A stretch of DNA of 64,000 nucleotides from Gracilibacillus salitolerans (lineage in GTDB: Bacteria > Bacillota > Bacilli > Bacillales > Amphibacillaceae): NCBI RefSeq assembly GCF_009650095.1, contig NZ_CP045915.1, forward strand, positions 3,472,001-3,536,000, given 5' to 3'. The position numbers were made by a program, and so were the translations under genes. Under the pieces are notes generated by a model that saw nothing but the letters and a program-made list of their open reading frames with translations, was not told the origin of the DNA and ran no database searches. The first letter of the stretch is position 1, and each line of letters begins with the position of its first letter. Below, one piece after another: positions 41,367-51,396 of this stretch.

Positions 41367-43220
41367 CTACACATATTCTAATATTTGCTGCAGTTCTTCT
41401 ACGTATTCTGTTGATCCTGTTACGACTAATCGGTCATTCAATTTCAATTCTGTGTCTCCATGTGGAACAATGGAATCTTTGCCACGGAAAATACGAACCA
41501 TAATTACATCACCCGTAAATGGAAACTCCCGTAAAAGCGTACCATCATAATTAGCATTATTCATGTTAATCTCATACAATGCGCTGTCCTGTTGCGTAAA
41601 GATGTTTACAACATTTGGTGATTCAATTAATGCCTTTAACAGTGTTTTTGACGACAGCAATACCGAGAATACATCAATACCAATTTCCTGTAGTCTTTTT
41701 TCGATAACTGGAATTTCGATACGAGCAATAATTCTTTCAACCCCTTGCTCTTTAGCATACGTAGCAATTTCTTCATTTTTATATTCATCTCCGGTAGAAA
41801 CCACAACTATATCATGATCAAATACACCAGCATCTTCTAATGTTTCCACATTATAATTATCGAGTTCGTTTATATCAAAAATAGATCGACCTTGTTTATC
41901 ATCTAATTTTTCTTGTTTTGTATGAAATAAATGTGTCTCAAATTCTTTAGGATCTAATTCACGAACAACCGGAATGGTTGCCTGGTTGGTACCAATGAAA
42001 GAAACTGTTTGTTGATAGTCTGTTTCATCTTGATTTTCATAATATTTCTTAAAGAATGCCGGTGTAATGATACAAGACAGCACAGCAACTAACACGAGAG
42101 CCCCATGCATTTCACTTGTAATGATTTCTAATCGTTCTCCAATGGTCGCAGCTGCAATGACTAAAGATAATGTAGAGGTCAATAGCATACTTGCCGCTAC
42201 GACTGTTTTGGTATCATACCATTTTTTCAGAAGTGCAACTGGAATGACTTTTGAAATCAGTAAAGCGATAAATAATAAAGGAATCAAAGCTAATACTTTG
42301 GGTTCATCAAACAATGCCCATAAATCCAATTCCACCCCAACCATCACGAAGAAAATTGGAATTAAAAATCCATAACCAAAGCTGTCTAATTTTTGTACTA
42401 ATTCTTGGTTTGGTGCTAACAACGACACTAACGCACCAGCTAAAAAGGCACCAAGAATATTTTCAGCTCCAACTGATTCGGATAAAGCAACAAGAAAAAT
42501 GATTAACGTAAACACTGCTCTTGTCCCAATTTGAATCGTACCTTTAGACATTGTTTCAATAAAGGATTGATTACGAAAATGCTTGCCGACGAAATACAAC
42601 AATACACCGACACCAAATAAGATTAGTAGTAACCACATATTTCCGGATCCTTCGCCATAGAAGGACACAAATACTGCTAACAGTATCATGGTAACAAGAT
42701 CCGCAATAACGGCGATTAATAAAATCGTTTGGCCAACGGTTGTCTGCATTGCTTGTGCTTCTTTTAATGTAGGAACAACAACTCCTAATGAAATAGTTGA
42801 TATAATTAGCGTCATTAAGTAAACATTATCGATAAATCCAAACAAAACAAATAAATAGGATAGTAAAAACGATAAAATCAAAATACCTACAAAAACAAAA
42901 CTAGCTAATAAGACTGGATTAGGCATTTTTTCAGTTGTATTTTTTTGATTTTTACGTTGTTTCTTATTAGAAAAAATTGAGAAATCTATTTCTAAACCGC
43001 TTAAAAACATTAAGAAAATAAAGCCTAACGTAGATAATGTTTCCAGCCAGTTACTCTCTTCAACAAGGTTAAATCCACTATGTCCAATGATTAAACCAAC
43101 AATAATTTCTGCCACCACAACAGGAATCATTTTCAACCGGAATCTGTGCAACAGAATTGGCGTTAAAAATGCTGCGATGATGACTATTACTAATGAACTG
43201 ACAGACTCAGCATGCTCCAT
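41367..43220 (-). CDS. yjbQ: CPA2-family cation/proton antiporter with RCK/TrkA domains (YjbQ-like)
   Basis: A 617-residue protein with about 12-13 TM helices (residues 1-390) of the KefB/CPA2 type, including FLMFLSGLEIDF (about 72), LAGALVSLLAPN and FFVMVGVELDLW. An RCK/TrkA-N-like domain (about 400-530) and a TrkA-C domain (about 535-617, ending VVTGSTEYVEELQQILEYV) follow. Length and location match B. subtilis YjbQ (614 aa). It probably expels K+ or Na+ in exchange for H+, gated by a cytoplasmic ligand. ATG 43220 is about ten bases after AGGGGTG. It is the second gene of an operon with mgtE (22-bp gap). Confidence 0.9.
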   Translation of the reverse strand: MEHAESVSSLVIVIIAAFLTPILLHRFRLKMIPVVVAEIIVGLIIGHSGFNLVEESNWLETLSTLGFIFLMFLSGLEIDFSIFSNKKQRKNQKNTTEKMPNPVLLASFVFVGILILSFLLSYLFVLFGFIDNVYLMTLIISTISLGVVVPTLKEAQAMQTTVGQTILLIAVIADLVTMILLAVFVSFYGEGSGNMWLLLILFGVGVLLYFVGKHFRNQSFIETMSKGTIQIGTRAVFTLIIFLVALSESVGAENILGAFLAGALVSLLAPNQELVQKLDSFGYGFLIPIFFVMVGVELDLWALFDEPKVLALIPLLFIALLISKVIPVALLKKWYDTKTVVAASMLLTSTLSLVIAAATIGERLEIITSEMHGALVLVAVLSCIITPAFFKKYYENQDETDYQQTVSFIGTNQATIPVVRELDPKEFETHLFHTKQEKLDDKQGRSIFDINELDNYNVETLEDAGVFDHDIVVVSTGDEYKNEEIATYAKEQGVERIIARIEIPVIEKRLQEIGIDVFSVLLSSKTLLKALIESPNVVNIFTQQDSALYEINMNNANYDGTLLREFPFTGDVIMVRIFRGKDSIVPHGDTELKLNDRLVVTGSTEYVEELQQILEYV

Positions 43221-43242
43221 ATTACAGCACACCCCTTTCTTC

Positions 43243-44607
43243 TTAAATTAAGAAGCTCATAAACGCTGTTGCCAAACCAAAATAAATAAATATTGATATC
43301 AGGTCATTTAATGTTGTAATAAACGGGCCAGATGCAACAGCAGGATCAATATTAAAACGGTGCATAACAAGTGGTACGAATGCACCTGATACCGTTGCAA
43401 CAAGTAAAGTTGCCATAATCGAAATACCTACAAGTAATCCTAAAAATATATTACTCTTCCAAATTGCAATCAATATTGTGATAATAACCCCACACGACAA
43501 GCCTGTAATTAAACCTGTTTTTGCTTCTTGCCAGATGACAGAGACTTTTCCCTTCTTCTCCATTTCACCTGTTGAAATACTTCTAACAGCTACTGCAAGC
43601 GCCTGAGTACCCGTGTTACCCGCCATACCTGCAATTAATGGAATAAAAATAGCTAAAATTGCTACTTGCTCCAGCGTAGCTTCGAATCGAGAGATAACAT
43701 TGGCCGTTAACATACCTAAAAATAAAAGAATAACGAGCCATGGTAGTCTTTTTTTAGCGGATGAAAGAGCAGTGTCACCGCTTCGTTCTACCTCGGAAAT
43801 ACCAGCCAGCTTGGAGTAGTCATCACTTGCTTCTTCATCCATAACATCCATAATATCATCGACTGTTATAATTCCAAGCAAATGATCTTGAAAATCGACA
43901 ACTGGTAATGCTAAAAAGTCATAGTCACGCATCATTTGTGCGATATCTTCCTGATCTTCTCCAACTGGGGCAGAGACAACGCGCTCACTCATCACATCTT
44001 GAATGAGCCAATCACCTTCGGCAATAATTAAATCTCTTAATGATATAACGCCAACAAGCTTTTTAAGGGAATCGACAACATAAATATAATAAATCGTCTC
44101 AGCAGAAGGTGCTTCCTTCCTTAAATGCCGCATTGCTTCTTTGACTGTCATTTGTGTATTGATCACAACAAATTCTGTTGTCATAATACTACCGGCTGTT
44201 TTCTCTTCATAATGAAGCAATTCTTTAATTTCTTCTGATGACTTCTTGTCCATTATCGTTAAAAAACTTGCCACTTTATTTTTATCTAATTCATTTAAAA
44301 TATCTACGGCATCATCCGTAGACATATGTTCCATTACTTTTGCTGCAAATGCAGGAACCATTTCAATGATGAATTCTTCAACAAAGTCTCTATCGACCTG
44401 TTCAATGACTTCAGCCATTTCTTCCGGGGATAGGTAGGAATAAATTAAAAAGCGGATATCCTCATCTTGTTCTTCAAAAATCTTTGCCTGATCATAAGGA
44501 TGTAACTCTAAAAACTCCGCTCGAAATTGGTCGATTTGTTCATCGACTAATGCCTTCTGTATTTTTTCCCACATTTCCATTCGCTCATGTTGTTCTAGAT
44601 GTTCCAT
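43243..44607 (-). CDS. mgtE: Magnesium channel/transporter MgtE
   Basis: A 454-residue MgtE protein. It has an N-terminal superhelical domain (about 10-130; FLIYSYLSPEEMAEVIEQVD), two CBS domains (about 135-255; MTTEFVVINTQMTVKEAMRH and IITVDDIMDVMDEEASDDY) and a five-helix pore (about 285-452) with the selectivity region GMAGNTGTQALAVAVRSIS. The cytoplasmic domains sense intracellular Mg2+ and close the channel. The upstream leader is only about 120 bp before a repeat and shows no M-box riboswitch. It is followed at 22 bp by the YjbQ-like antiporter gene, forming an ion-homeostasis operon. Confidence 0.95.
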   Translation of the reverse strand: MEHLEQHERMEMWEKIQKALVDEQIDQFRAEFLELHPYDQAKIFEEQDEDIRFLIYSYLSPEEMAEVIEQVDRDFVEEFIIEMVPAFAAKVMEHMSTDDAVDILNELDKNKVASFLTIMDKKSSEEIKELLHYEEKTAGSIMTTEFVVINTQMTVKEAMRHLRKEAPSAETIYYIYVVDSLKKLVGVISLRDLIIAEGDWLIQDVMSERVVSAPVGEDQEDIAQMMRDYDFLALPVVDFQDHLLGIITVDDIMDVMDEEASDDYSKLAGISEVERSGDTALSSAKKRLPWLVILLFLGMLTANVISRFEATLEQVAILAIFIPLIAGMAGNTGTQALAVAVRSISTGEMEKKGKVSVIWQEAKTGLITGLSCGVIITILIAIWKSNIFLGLLVGISIMATLLVATVSGAFVPLVMHRFNIDPAVASGPFITTLNDLISIFIYFGLATAFMSFLI

Positions 44608-44724
44608 TATTCCGCCCCCTATCTTACTTTGACTTATTCATTAAATTGGGATGTTAAAAGAATAACATATCTTGCAAAAAAAAACGCTAATTTTACACAT
44701 TCTTATCAAAAGAAGATGTTACAA

Positions 44725-44853
44725 TAAAGTGAGACTTCCATCAATGGGGGTTTTGTCCCCACTGATGTTAGCGAAACTTATCAGGAAGTTAGAGCGTCCA
44801 TTTTCCCACGCTTCTTTTAAAGTCGGGTTACAGACGATTAGCGCCGTGATAAT
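44725..44853 (+). repeat. Dispersed repeat family B, copy B2 (full length)
   Basis: Starts TAAAGTGAGACTTCCATCAA and ends GATTAGCGCCGTGATAAT. Hairpin 1 CATCA..GGGG/CCCC..TGATG replaces the CCAA/TTGG arm of B1, keeping pairing; hairpin 2 is AACTTATCAGGAAGTT. The third arm is more degenerate than in B1. It lies in the 332-bp divergent gap between mgtE and the RodA-like gene; nothing else is recognised there. Confidence 0.75.
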
Positions 44854-44939
44854 GAAGGGAAATAATTGTTTTTATTCTCAAAAAACCATTTATACACTAT
44901 ACTAGGAATAGACTATATTTTTCAAGAAAGAAAGGTTAT

Positions 44940-46136
44940 ATGATTATGTCGGAAAAAAACTCGAATGCAAAGCTGGATTATTCATTGATTCTCATTATTA
45001 TTTTTCTTGCGATTATAAGTATTTTTACTTTATATACATTAGATCCATACTTAGATCAAAATCCTTTATACCAGAACATGTACTTAAAACAAATTACCTG
45101 GTATATTGCTGGATCGATGGCCGTTGCCGTTATTATGATGTTTGATTATGATCGATTTCGACAAGTATCTTGGTTACTTTATGGAATAGGGATTATTTCA
45201 CTGATCATGCTCTATTTTCATTTCCCACCAGGTATTGCAACGGAAGTGAATGGTGCATGGGGCTGGTTTAAATTTCCAGGAATGGGAACGATACAACCTG
45301 CAGAGTTCATGAAAGTCTTTTTAATTATTTTCTTGGCCCATATCATGGTTGCGCACAATGAAAAATATCCAGAGCATACTGTAAAAATGGATCTTTGGTT
45401 ATTAAGTAAAATGGGGATTATCGCACTTATCCCTATTATTTTTCTCGCACAGCAGCCTGATCTTGGAGGTGTACTGGTATTAGCAGCAATTACAGCATGT
45501 ATGGTATTGGTATCTGGGATCAAGTGGCGAATTATCTTGACCATAACTAGTACGTTGCTATTTGGTTTTGTGACAATTATTTACTTGTATCTAACGTATA
45601 CAGATGAAGTCAATCAATTTTTCTATGACCATGATTTAGACCATGTCGTTGGTCGTTTTCAAGGTTGGCTCACTCCTGAAGATCATAGCCAAGGTGGTGC
45701 TTATCAGGTTATCCGTGCTATGTTAGCGATTGGTTCAGGTCAATTATCCGGAAAAGGAATTGGCGGATTTGAAATGGCACATCGAATTCCTGAATATCAT
45801 ACAGATATGATTTTTACTGCTATCGCTGAACAATTTGGATTTTTCGGTTCTAGTATTGTAATCCTCATATTCTTTTTACTTATTTACCGGCTAATCTATA
45901 TTGCATTAAAATGTAAAGATCCCTTTGCCAGCTACATGGTAACTGGAATTATTGGTATGTTTACCTTTCAAGTTTTTCAAAACATCGGAATGTCGATTCA
46001 ATTGCTACCTGTTACCGGGTTACCTTTACCTTTTATCAGTTATGGTGGTAGTTCGACACTTACCTATATGATTGCGATCGGAATTGTTTTGAATGTCTTT
46101 TATCGTATAAAAACCTATATGTTTGACGAATCATAG
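44940..46136 (+). CDS. FtsW/RodA/SpoVE-family glycan polymerase (RodA-like)
   Basis: A 398-residue SEDS protein with ten TM helices. It has [22 protein letters not shown] (about residues 103-124), [13 protein letters not shown] (about 178), the large extracellular loop [20 protein letters not shown] with the catalytic-type Asp (about 248) and [20 protein letters not shown] near the end. SEDS proteins polymerise lipid II into glycan strands together with a class B PBP; the pattern is closest to RodA. An in-frame ATG six bases downstream (44946) has slightly better spacing from the AAAGG site. It is 29 bp upstream of prpE and may be co-transcribed. Many Bacillaceae carry several SEDS genes, so rodA itself is not claimed. 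Confidence 0.88.
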   Translation: MIMSEKNSNAKLDYSLILIIIFLAIISIFTLYTLDPYLDQNPLYQNMYLKQITWYIAGSMAVAVIMMFDYDRFRQVSWLLYGIGIISLIMLYFHFPPGIATEVNGAWGWFKFPGMGTIQPAEFMKVFLIIFLAHIMVAHNEKYPEHTVKMDLWLLSKMGIIALIPIIFLAQQPDLGGVLVLAAITACMVLVSGIKWRIILTITSTLLFGFVTIIYLYLTYTDEVNQFFYDHDLDHVVGRFQGWLTPEDHSQGGAYQVIRAMLAIGSGQLSGKGIGGFEMAHRIPEYHTDMIFTAIAEQFGFFGSSIVILIFFLLIYRLIYIALKCKDPFASYMVTGIIGMFTFQVFQNIGMSIQLLPVTGLPLPFISYGGSSTLTYMIAIGIVLNVFYRIKTYMFDES

Positions 46137-46165
46137 AAGTAGACCAAACGGATAGGAGTATTTTT

Positions 46166-46900
46166 ATGAAATTAGATATTATAGGTGATATTCACGGATG
46201 CTATCAGGAGCTACAAACTCTTCTTAAAGAATTAGGTTATCATTGGAAAAATGACAAAATCCATCATCCAGAAGAAAGAAAACTTGCTTTTGTAGGAGAT
46301 TTAACAGATCGAGGGCCCCATTCCCTCGAAGTGATTCGTTTTGTTTACCAAATTGTTGTCGAACAAAAAAACGGCTATTATGTGCCGGGTAATCACTGTG
46401 ATAAATTGTATCGTTTTTTTCTCGGCAATAACGTAAAACAACAACACGGCTTAGAAACAACCGTAGCGGAATATGAACAACTGTCTAAACAAGATCAAGA
46501 CAAAGTAAAAGAGATGATGATGACACTTTATGAAGATGCTCCGTTATATCATGTGATCGATGACTTGAACACCGTCATTGCACATGCTGGGATTCCCGAA
46601 AAATATATCGGAAGACATGATAAGAAAGTAAAAACATTTGTACTATATGGAGATATTACCGGTGAAAAACATGATGATGGCAGACCAGTTCGGAGAGATT
46701 GGGCACAAGATTATCATGGAGACAAATGGATTGTTTACGGACATACACCTGTTTTAGAACCGAGGTTTGTAAATCAAACAATTAATATTGATACTGGTTG
46801 TGTATTTGGCAATAAACTGACAGCCTTCCGCCTACCCGAAGAAGAGATAGTCAGCGTCGAATCCACGATGCCGTTTGTAGAGGAGAAATTTAGATACTGA
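46166..46900 (+). CDS. prpE: Bis(5'-nucleosyl)-tetraphosphatase PrpE
   Basis: A 244-residue metallophosphoesterase. It has the motifs [12 protein letters not shown] (residues 4-15), [12 protein letters not shown] (about 42), VPGNHCDK (about 74), IAHAGIP (about 139) and [10 protein letters not shown] (about 193). These form the di-metal site. Length and synteny match B. subtilis PrpE (YjbP), an asymmetric Ap4A hydrolase that also has phosphatase activity and affects spore germination. It follows the RodA-like gene by 29 bp and ends in a perfect hairpin shared with convergent rpiA. Confidence 0.92.
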   Translation: MKLDIIGDIHGCYQELQTLLKELGYHWKNDKIHHPEERKLAFVGDLTDRGPHSLEVIRFVYQIVVEQKNGYYVPGNHCDKLYRFFLGNNVKQQHGLETTVAEYEQLSKQDQDKVKEMMMTLYEDAPLYHVIDDLNTVIAHAGIPEKYIGRHDKKVKTFVLYGDITGEKHDDGRPVRRDWAQDYHGDKWIVYGHTPVLEPRFVNQTINIDTGCVFGNKLTAFRLPEEEIVSVESTMPFVEEKFRY

Positions 46901-46944
46901 GAAGAAAAAGACAATCTGTTAAATGATTGTCTTTTTCTTCTCTT
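46899..46944. terminator. Bidirectional terminator between prpE and rpiA
   Basis: AGAAGAAAAAGACAATC pairs perfectly with its complement around TGTTAAAT, starting at the prpE stop codon. Confidence 0.88.
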
Positions 46945-46977
46945 ACACCCGATAACTTCAAATACATAAGGTGAATA

Positions 46978-47646
46978 TTATTTGTGTGAGATATCTATGG
47001 TAGCATTTTTATTTCCAATCACAATTGTATCGGCCATATTAACAAAAAGGCCATTTTCAACAACTCCAGGAATCATATTTAATGTACCATTCAGTTTATA
47101 AGCATCTTGTATCTTTTCAAAATAACAATCTAATATATAGTTCCCGTTATCTGTAATAAAAGGAGAGTTATCTTTAATACGTAATTTAGGATTGCAACCT
47201 AATCTACTTATCTGATTACTGGTTATTTCCCAACCAAATTGTACTATTTCTACAGGTAACGGAAATTCACCTAAATTAGTAACGTATTTTGATTCATCAA
47301 TAATTATAATAAGGCTTTCCGAAATAGATGCCACCATTTTTTCGCGTAATAAAGCTCCTCCACCACCCTTTATTAGTTCTAAATTCGGATTAACTTCATC
47401 AGCACCATCTATTGTTAAATCCAAATGGTTGATTGAAGACAGACTTACCAATGGAATTCCTAATTCTTTTGCAAGTTTTTCAGTGTTTTTAGAAGTTGGT
47501 ACACCTTTAATATCAAGTCCTCTTTTTACAAGCTCAGCTAATTTCAAAATAGTCCAATAAACGGTTGAACCAGTTCCAAGACCCAAAAACATGCCATCTG
47601 TTACATATTCAACGGCTTTTTCACCTGCGAGCTTTTTATTATCCAT
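46978..47646 (-). CDS. rpiA: Ribose-5-phosphate isomerase A
   Basis: A 222-residue RpiA with the family motifs FLGLGTGSTVYWTI (about residues 20-33), LTIDGADEVNPNL (about 80-92), LIKGGGGALLREKMVA (about 94-109) and a C-terminal ligand loop NMADTIVIGN. The catalytic Glu/Lys/Asp cluster is intact. It interconverts ribose 5-phosphate and ribulose 5-phosphate in the pentose phosphate pathway. It is downstream of yjbO on the same strand with a 77-bp gap. RpiA is not part of this block in B. subtilis, so its presence here is lineage-specific. Confidence 0.94.
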   Translation of the reverse strand: MDNKKLAGEKAVEYVTDGMFLGLGTGSTVYWTILKLAELVKRGLDIKGVPTSKNTEKLAKELGIPLVSLSSINHLDLTIDGADEVNPNLELIKGGGGALLREKMVASISESLIIIIDESKYVTNLGEFPLPVEIVQFGWEITSNQISRLGCNPKLRIKDNSPFITDNGNYILDCYFEKIQDAYKLNGTLNMIPGVVENGLFVNMADTIVIGNKNATIDISHK

Positions 47647-47723
47647 AGTATCACCTCACCAAAACATTCATTGTCTAACGCTACCTTATTGTGCGAATAA
47701 GAGTGAATCTAAATATTTACTCT

Positions 47724-48620
47724 TTATGACTTTGCTAATTTAAACTGTTGCCAGACTTCTTCTAAATCGTCTGCAAGGGGAATTTCAAATTCCATTCGTT
47801 CTTTTGTAAGCGGGTGATTAAAGGCAAGCTTGTGACAGTGTAATGCTTGTCGTTTTAATTTAGTAGTATCCCCATCATATAAACTATCACCGATTAAAGG
47901 GTGGCCAATTGAAGAGAAATGAACACGGATCTGATGGGTTCTTCCTGTTTCTAATTTAATTTCCACCAACGATATATCTTTCAACTCATCTTTTACTTGA
48001 TAGTGTGTCACTGCCTTTTTACCGGTAGAGGCAACCATTCGCTCGATAATCGAATCCGGTGCTCTGTCAATTGGATTATCTAGCACCGCTTTTTTCTCAG
48101 TAAGATGACCAGCAACGATTGCTTGATAGCGTCTATTTACTGTACATTCGTGCTGATCCTGAAAAAGAATCGAATGACTGTAACGATGTTTCGCAATTAA
48201 TAGTAAACCAGATGTATCACGATCCAATCTCGTTACCACATGAACCGTATAAGGAACTTGCTGCTGGTCATAATAATGAATAATTCCATTCGCAAGCGTA
48301 TTGCTAGGATGGTGAGAGGACGGTATAGTAGTTATATGCGGTGCTTTATTCAACACTAGGATATCCTCATCCTCATAAACAATATCAATAGGTATAGGCT
48401 CCGGAACTAATAACTCACTTCTATTTTCTGGTGGGAAAATAACCTCGACCTCATCATTTTCTGATAGTGGATGCCGGACGGTCACATTGCTATTATTGAC
48501 TAACAGTTTACCACCCTCAAATTTAATGGCAGTTAAAATTCTACGTGATATTCCTCTAACTTCTAACAAATATTCTCTTAACAATAAGCCATCGTACTGC
48601 TTACTTACTTTCCACTTCAA
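47724..48620 (-). CDS. yjbO: RluD-family pseudouridine synthase (YjbO)
   Basis: About 298 residues. The N-terminal S4-like part is weak (YLLEVRGISRRILTAIKFEGGK). The RluA/RluD catalytic domain is at about 85-270, with HVVTRLDRDTSGLLLIAKH carrying the catalytic Asp (about residue 130) and LETGRTHQIRVHFSSIGHPLIGD. It makes pseudouridine in rRNA or tRNA. It lies 11-20 bp after nadK. TTG 48620 is preferred as start because AGGTGG lies five bases before it; the frame's GTG at 48629 is part of that site. The location matches B. subtilis yjbO. The exact target uridine is unknown. Confidence 0.9.
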   Translation of the reverse strand: MKWKVSKQYDGLLLREYLLEVRGISRRILTAIKFEGGKLLVNNSNVTVRHPLSENDEVEVIFPPENRSELLVPEPIPIDIVYEDEDILVLNKAPHITTIPSSHHPSNTLANGIIHYYDQQQVPYTVHVVTRLDRDTSGLLLIAKHRYSHSILFQDQHECTVNRRYQAIVAGHLTEKKAVLDNPIDRAPDSIIERMVASTGKKAVTHYQVKDELKDISLVEIKLETGRTHQIRVHFSSIGHPLIGDSLYDGDTTKLKRQALHCHKLAFNHPLTKERMEFEIPLADDLEEVWQQFKLAKS

Positions 48621-48640
48621 TTTATCCACCTACATTTTTA

Positions 48641-49447
48641 TTATGTTCTTTCATCAGAAATGAAGGAATCGTGCACCCTTTTCCAAAACGGAAAGGCTCT
48701 AAATCTGGCAAAACGGATTTTTTCATCCGAGACACGACACTCAATGCGATCAATATTGTCGTACATTTCGGTATGATGATCAACTGTAATTAAAAAACTT
48801 CTATCATGATATAGCGGTAAAAGTTCACATACATGATGTTTCGGTAAAATTAAAGGAGAACCGATTGTACGATAAACACGATTATTAATCGATGCCATCT
48901 CTGTTATTTGTAAAGCATTAAGCGAGGGATGAAGAATTGCCCCCCCTAAGGCTTTATTATATGCGGTACTTCCAGATGGGGTTGATACACATAATCCATC
49001 ACCACGGAAACGTTCAAAATGAGCTCCTTTAATATGAACATCCATGGCAACTGTTCCTTCTGATGATTTCACAGAAGCTTCATTCAATGCCACGAATTGC
49101 TTATATTGATCACTATCAACTGGGTGAATTTTTATATCTAATAGTGGATATTCCACGACTTCAAAAGGCTTCTTGGCGATTTCAATAATTAACTTCTCCA
49201 CTTCCTCTGGTACCCAATCTGCATAAAAGCCTAAATGACCTGTGTGAACACCAATAAAGGCGGTATCCTTTAATCTGTGTTTATAGGTATGGAAAGCTTC
49301 CAGAAACGTGCCATCCCCACCGACGGAAATAACAAGCTCAGGCTCCTCTACATCATATACAAGTGAAAAATCGGCTAAATATTGCTTCACTCTCGACTTA
49401 ATCACTTCTGATTTATTGTCACTTCTTGATAGGATTGCAAAGCGCAT
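48641..49447 (-). CDS. nadK: NAD kinase
   Basis: A 268-residue NAD kinase (B. subtilis NadF is 266). It has [20 protein letters not shown] (about residues 40-59, GGDGT active site), [15 protein letters not shown] (about 68-82), the NEASVKSSE substrate motif (about 122) and [21 protein letters not shown] (about 148-168). It phosphorylates NAD to NADP with ATP. ATG 49447 follows GGAGGGGAG; the in-frame ATG five codons earlier precedes that site and overlaps the yjbM stop. It is the second gene of the yjbM-nadK-yjbO operon. Confidence 0.95.
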   Translation of the reverse strand: MRFAILSRSDNKSEVIKSRVKQYLADFSLVYDVEEPELVISVGGDGTFLEAFHTYKHRLKDTAFIGVHTGHLGFYADWVPEEVEKLIIEIAKKPFEVVEYPLLDIKIHPVDSDQYKQFVALNEASVKSSEGTVAMDVHIKGAHFERFRGDGLCVSTPSGSTAYNKALGGAILHPSLNALQITEMASINNRVYRTIGSPLILPKHHVCELLPLYHDRSFLITVDHHTEMYDNIDRIECRVSDEKIRFARFRAFPFWKRVHDSFISDERT

Positions 49448-49461
49448 GTTACTCCCCTCCA

Positions 49462-50088
49462 TTACTTGTCATTGTTTTCTCTGTTCGTTTTGAAAATTCG
49501 TTGTGCTTCTTGGATTTCATCTTTTACCTTTGACATTTCTTCGTCTAATTTAAACGCTGCCTCAGCAGCACGCTTTAGTCTTGTCCTAACCTTTTCAGGT
49601 ATTCTGCCCTCGTATTTATAATTAAGCGAATGCTCATTTGTCGCCCAAAAATTCATTGCCAACGTGCGAATCTGAATTTCAGCAATAATTTTTCGTTCTC
49701 CATGAATCGTTTCCACTGGATAAGAGATAATCAAGTGGTAGGAACGGTAACCACTTTCTTTCTTATGATTAATATAATCACGATCTTCTATTACTTCAAA
49801 ATCATTCCGTGATTTCAAGCGGTCGACGATATCATATATATCATCGACAAATTGACAAACAACACGAACCCCTGCTATATCTTGCAATTCCTCTTCTATA
49901 TTATCAATATGTATGTTTTTTCGTTTCATCTTGTCTTTAATACTTGATACCGGTTTAACTCTGGCCGTCACAAATTCAATCGGTGAGTGACTGGACTCAT
50001 ATTCAAATTGTGATCGCATTCCTTTTAGTTTTACCTTTAATTCTTCAACCACCTGTGCATAAGGTGCCAAGAAGTTTCTCCAATTCAT
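49462..50088 (-). CDS. yjbM: Small alarmone synthetase YjbM/SasB (RelQ-type GTP pyrophosphokinase)
   Basis: A 208-residue single-domain RelA/SpoT synthetase. It has [20 protein letters not shown] (about residues 70-89), [16 protein letters not shown] (about 112-127), [21 protein letters not shown] (about 138-158) and a C-terminal coiled tail. No hydrolase domain is present. It makes (p)ppGpp from ATP and GDP/GTP and in B. subtilis works as an allosteric tetramer. ATG 50088 lies eight bases after AGGTGG. It heads the operon with nadK and yjbO and is divergent from yjbK, as in B. subtilis. Confidence 0.93.
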   Translation of the reverse strand: MNWRNFLAPYAQVVEELKVKLKGMRSQFEYESSHSPIEFVTARVKPVSSIKDKMKRKNIHIDNIEEELQDIAGVRVVCQFVDDIYDIVDRLKSRNDFEVIEDRDYINHKKESGYRSYHLIISYPVETIHGERKIIAEIQIRTLAMNFWATNEHSLNYKYEGRIPEKVRTRLKRAAEAAFKLDEEMSKVKDEIQEAQRIFKTNRENNDK

Positions 50089-50228
50089 GTCTTGCACCAC
50101 CTATGTTTACATTATCTGTGTTTATTTTATCATATAATCTGACAAAGAAGTAATCTTTGCCATTTTCGTTATTTTTGCTTTTTTGTCAGAAATCCTTCAA
50201 AATATAATAGCATGAAAGGATGAAGTAT

Positions 50229-50810
50229 ATGTCACAAGAAATTGAGATTGAATTTAAAAACCTTTTAACAAAAGATGAATATCAGAAATTAGTTAAACAT
50301 TTCCGTTCCTATAAACTAACTGATATGAAGCAGAAAAACCACTATTTTGAAACAGCCGATTTCCAATTAAAGGAGAGCCGTGCTGCACTTCGAATTAGAG
50401 AAAAAAAAGAGCAATTCCAACTAACACTAAAACAGCCAAACCCAAATGGTCCTGGTTTATTAGAAACTCATTGTGATATAACAACAGATGAAGCACAACA
50501 ATGGATCAAAGGGCATATTATTGCAAAAGATGAAATAACGAAAGCTCTACATACAATGAATATTAATTTGCAGGATTTAACATACGGTGGCATGTTGGAG
50601 ACATACCGATTGGAATGTATGTATAATAACACAACCGTCGTTCTAGACCAAAGTCATTATAACGGCCATACGGACTATGAACTAGAATTAGAAGCACAAG
50701 ATGAGCAACATGGTAAAACAGTTTTTCTAGAGCTTTTATCTACACATCAAATTCCAAAACGGAAAACGGCGAATAAAATTGAGCGATTTTATCATACACT
50801 AAAGATATAG
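50229..50810 (+). CDS. yjbK: CYTH-domain protein YjbK
   Basis: A 193-residue CYTH (triphosphate tunnel metalloenzyme) protein. The signature is EIEIEFKNLL at residues 3-12 (ExExK), followed by YFETADFQLKESRAALRIREK, LTLKQP and the C-terminal ELEAQDEQHG, then KRKTANKIERFY. The fold binds triphosphates with metal ions in a beta-barrel tunnel; YjbK's physiological substrate is unknown. ATG 50229 lies eight bases after AAAGGA, so the frame's first ATG three codons earlier is rejected. It is divergent from yjbM, keeping B. subtilis gene order. Confidence 0.9.
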   Translation: MSQEIEIEFKNLLTKDEYQKLVKHFRSYKLTDMKQKNHYFETADFQLKESRAALRIREKKEQFQLTLKQPNPNGPGLLETHCDITTDEAQQWIKGHIIAKDEITKALHTMNINLQDLTYGGMLETYRLECMYNNTTVVLDQSHYNGHTDYELELEAQDEQHGKTVFLELLSTHQIPKRKTANKIERFYHTLKI

Positions 50811-50907
50811 GAACCGCTTTCATTTTAATTTTTATACTTTTTCGTTTACTGTTCAATAACAGTTACATGCTTACAGCTAAAAGGATTAAGCTGTCAAAAC
50901 ACATAAG

Positions 50908-50937
50908 TTGCTAGTTCTATGTAAACACTGTTACAAT
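50908..50937 (+). promoter_or_regulatory. Probable sigma-A promoter of yjbI-spxH
   Basis: TTGCTA and TACAAT are separated by 18 bp, 58 bp before the yjbI start codon in the 184-bp gap after yjbK. Motif-based only. Confidence 0.42.
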
Positions 50938-50994
50938 ATAGTAACATAAAGACAGAGAATTTTTAGTAACATGAGATGAAAGGTTTGGAGGAAT

Positions 50995-51396
50995 ATGAGA
51001 GAAGAAGCGGGCTCCATCTATGAAGCAATTGGTGGACAGAAAAAAATTGATGAATTAGTTGAGGCTTTTTACGCACGAGTGTCTAAACATCCTGATCTAA
51101 TTCCGATCTTCCCAGAGGACTTTACCGAAGTAGCACGGAAACAAAAGCAATTTTTGACTCAATTTTTTGGTGGTCCACCGTTATATATACAAGAACATGG
51201 GCATCCTATGATGAGAAAGCGTCATTTACGCTTTCCAATTACACCGACAAGGAGAGACGCGTGGCTTTCCTGTATGGAGGGTGCTCTGGAAGAAGCAAAT
51301 ATTGAGGAACCATTTCGAAGTGCAATGTTTGATCGGCTAACTCTTACGGCCAATCACATGATGAATACGCCTGAAAAGAAAGGAGAATCATTGTGA
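50995..51396 (+). CDS. yjbI: Group II truncated hemoglobin (YjbI)
   Basis: A 133-residue 2-on-2 truncated hemoglobin, group II/O. It has [20 protein letters not shown] (about residues 7-26) with the B10 Tyr, [20 protein letters not shown] with the distal E-helix, [15 protein letters not shown] with the proximal F8 His (about 75) and AWLSCM with the G8 Trp (about 88). It binds heme and O2; B. subtilis YjbI has been linked to peroxide protection. GGAGG precedes the ATG. Its stop overlaps the spxH GTG start by four bases (GTGA), so the two are translationally coupled. Confidence 0.94.
   Translation: MREEAGSIYEAIGGQKKIDELVEAFYARVSKHPDLIPIFPEDFTEVARKQKQFLTQFFGGPPLYIQEHGHPMMRKRHLRFPITPTRRDAWLSCMEGALEEANIEEPFRSAMFDRLTLTANHMMNTPEKKGESL

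Noticed and set aside
44608..44724. Possible M-box (magnesium) riboswitch before mgtE
   Set aside because: The leader on the mgtE strand is short and shows none of the conserved M-box helices; the only structure further upstream is a family B repeat in the opposite orientation.
50203..50208. TATAAT as the yjbK promoter -10 box
   Set aside because: A transcript starting from it would begin inside the yjbK ribosome binding site, so the match is probably a chance AT-rich sequence.
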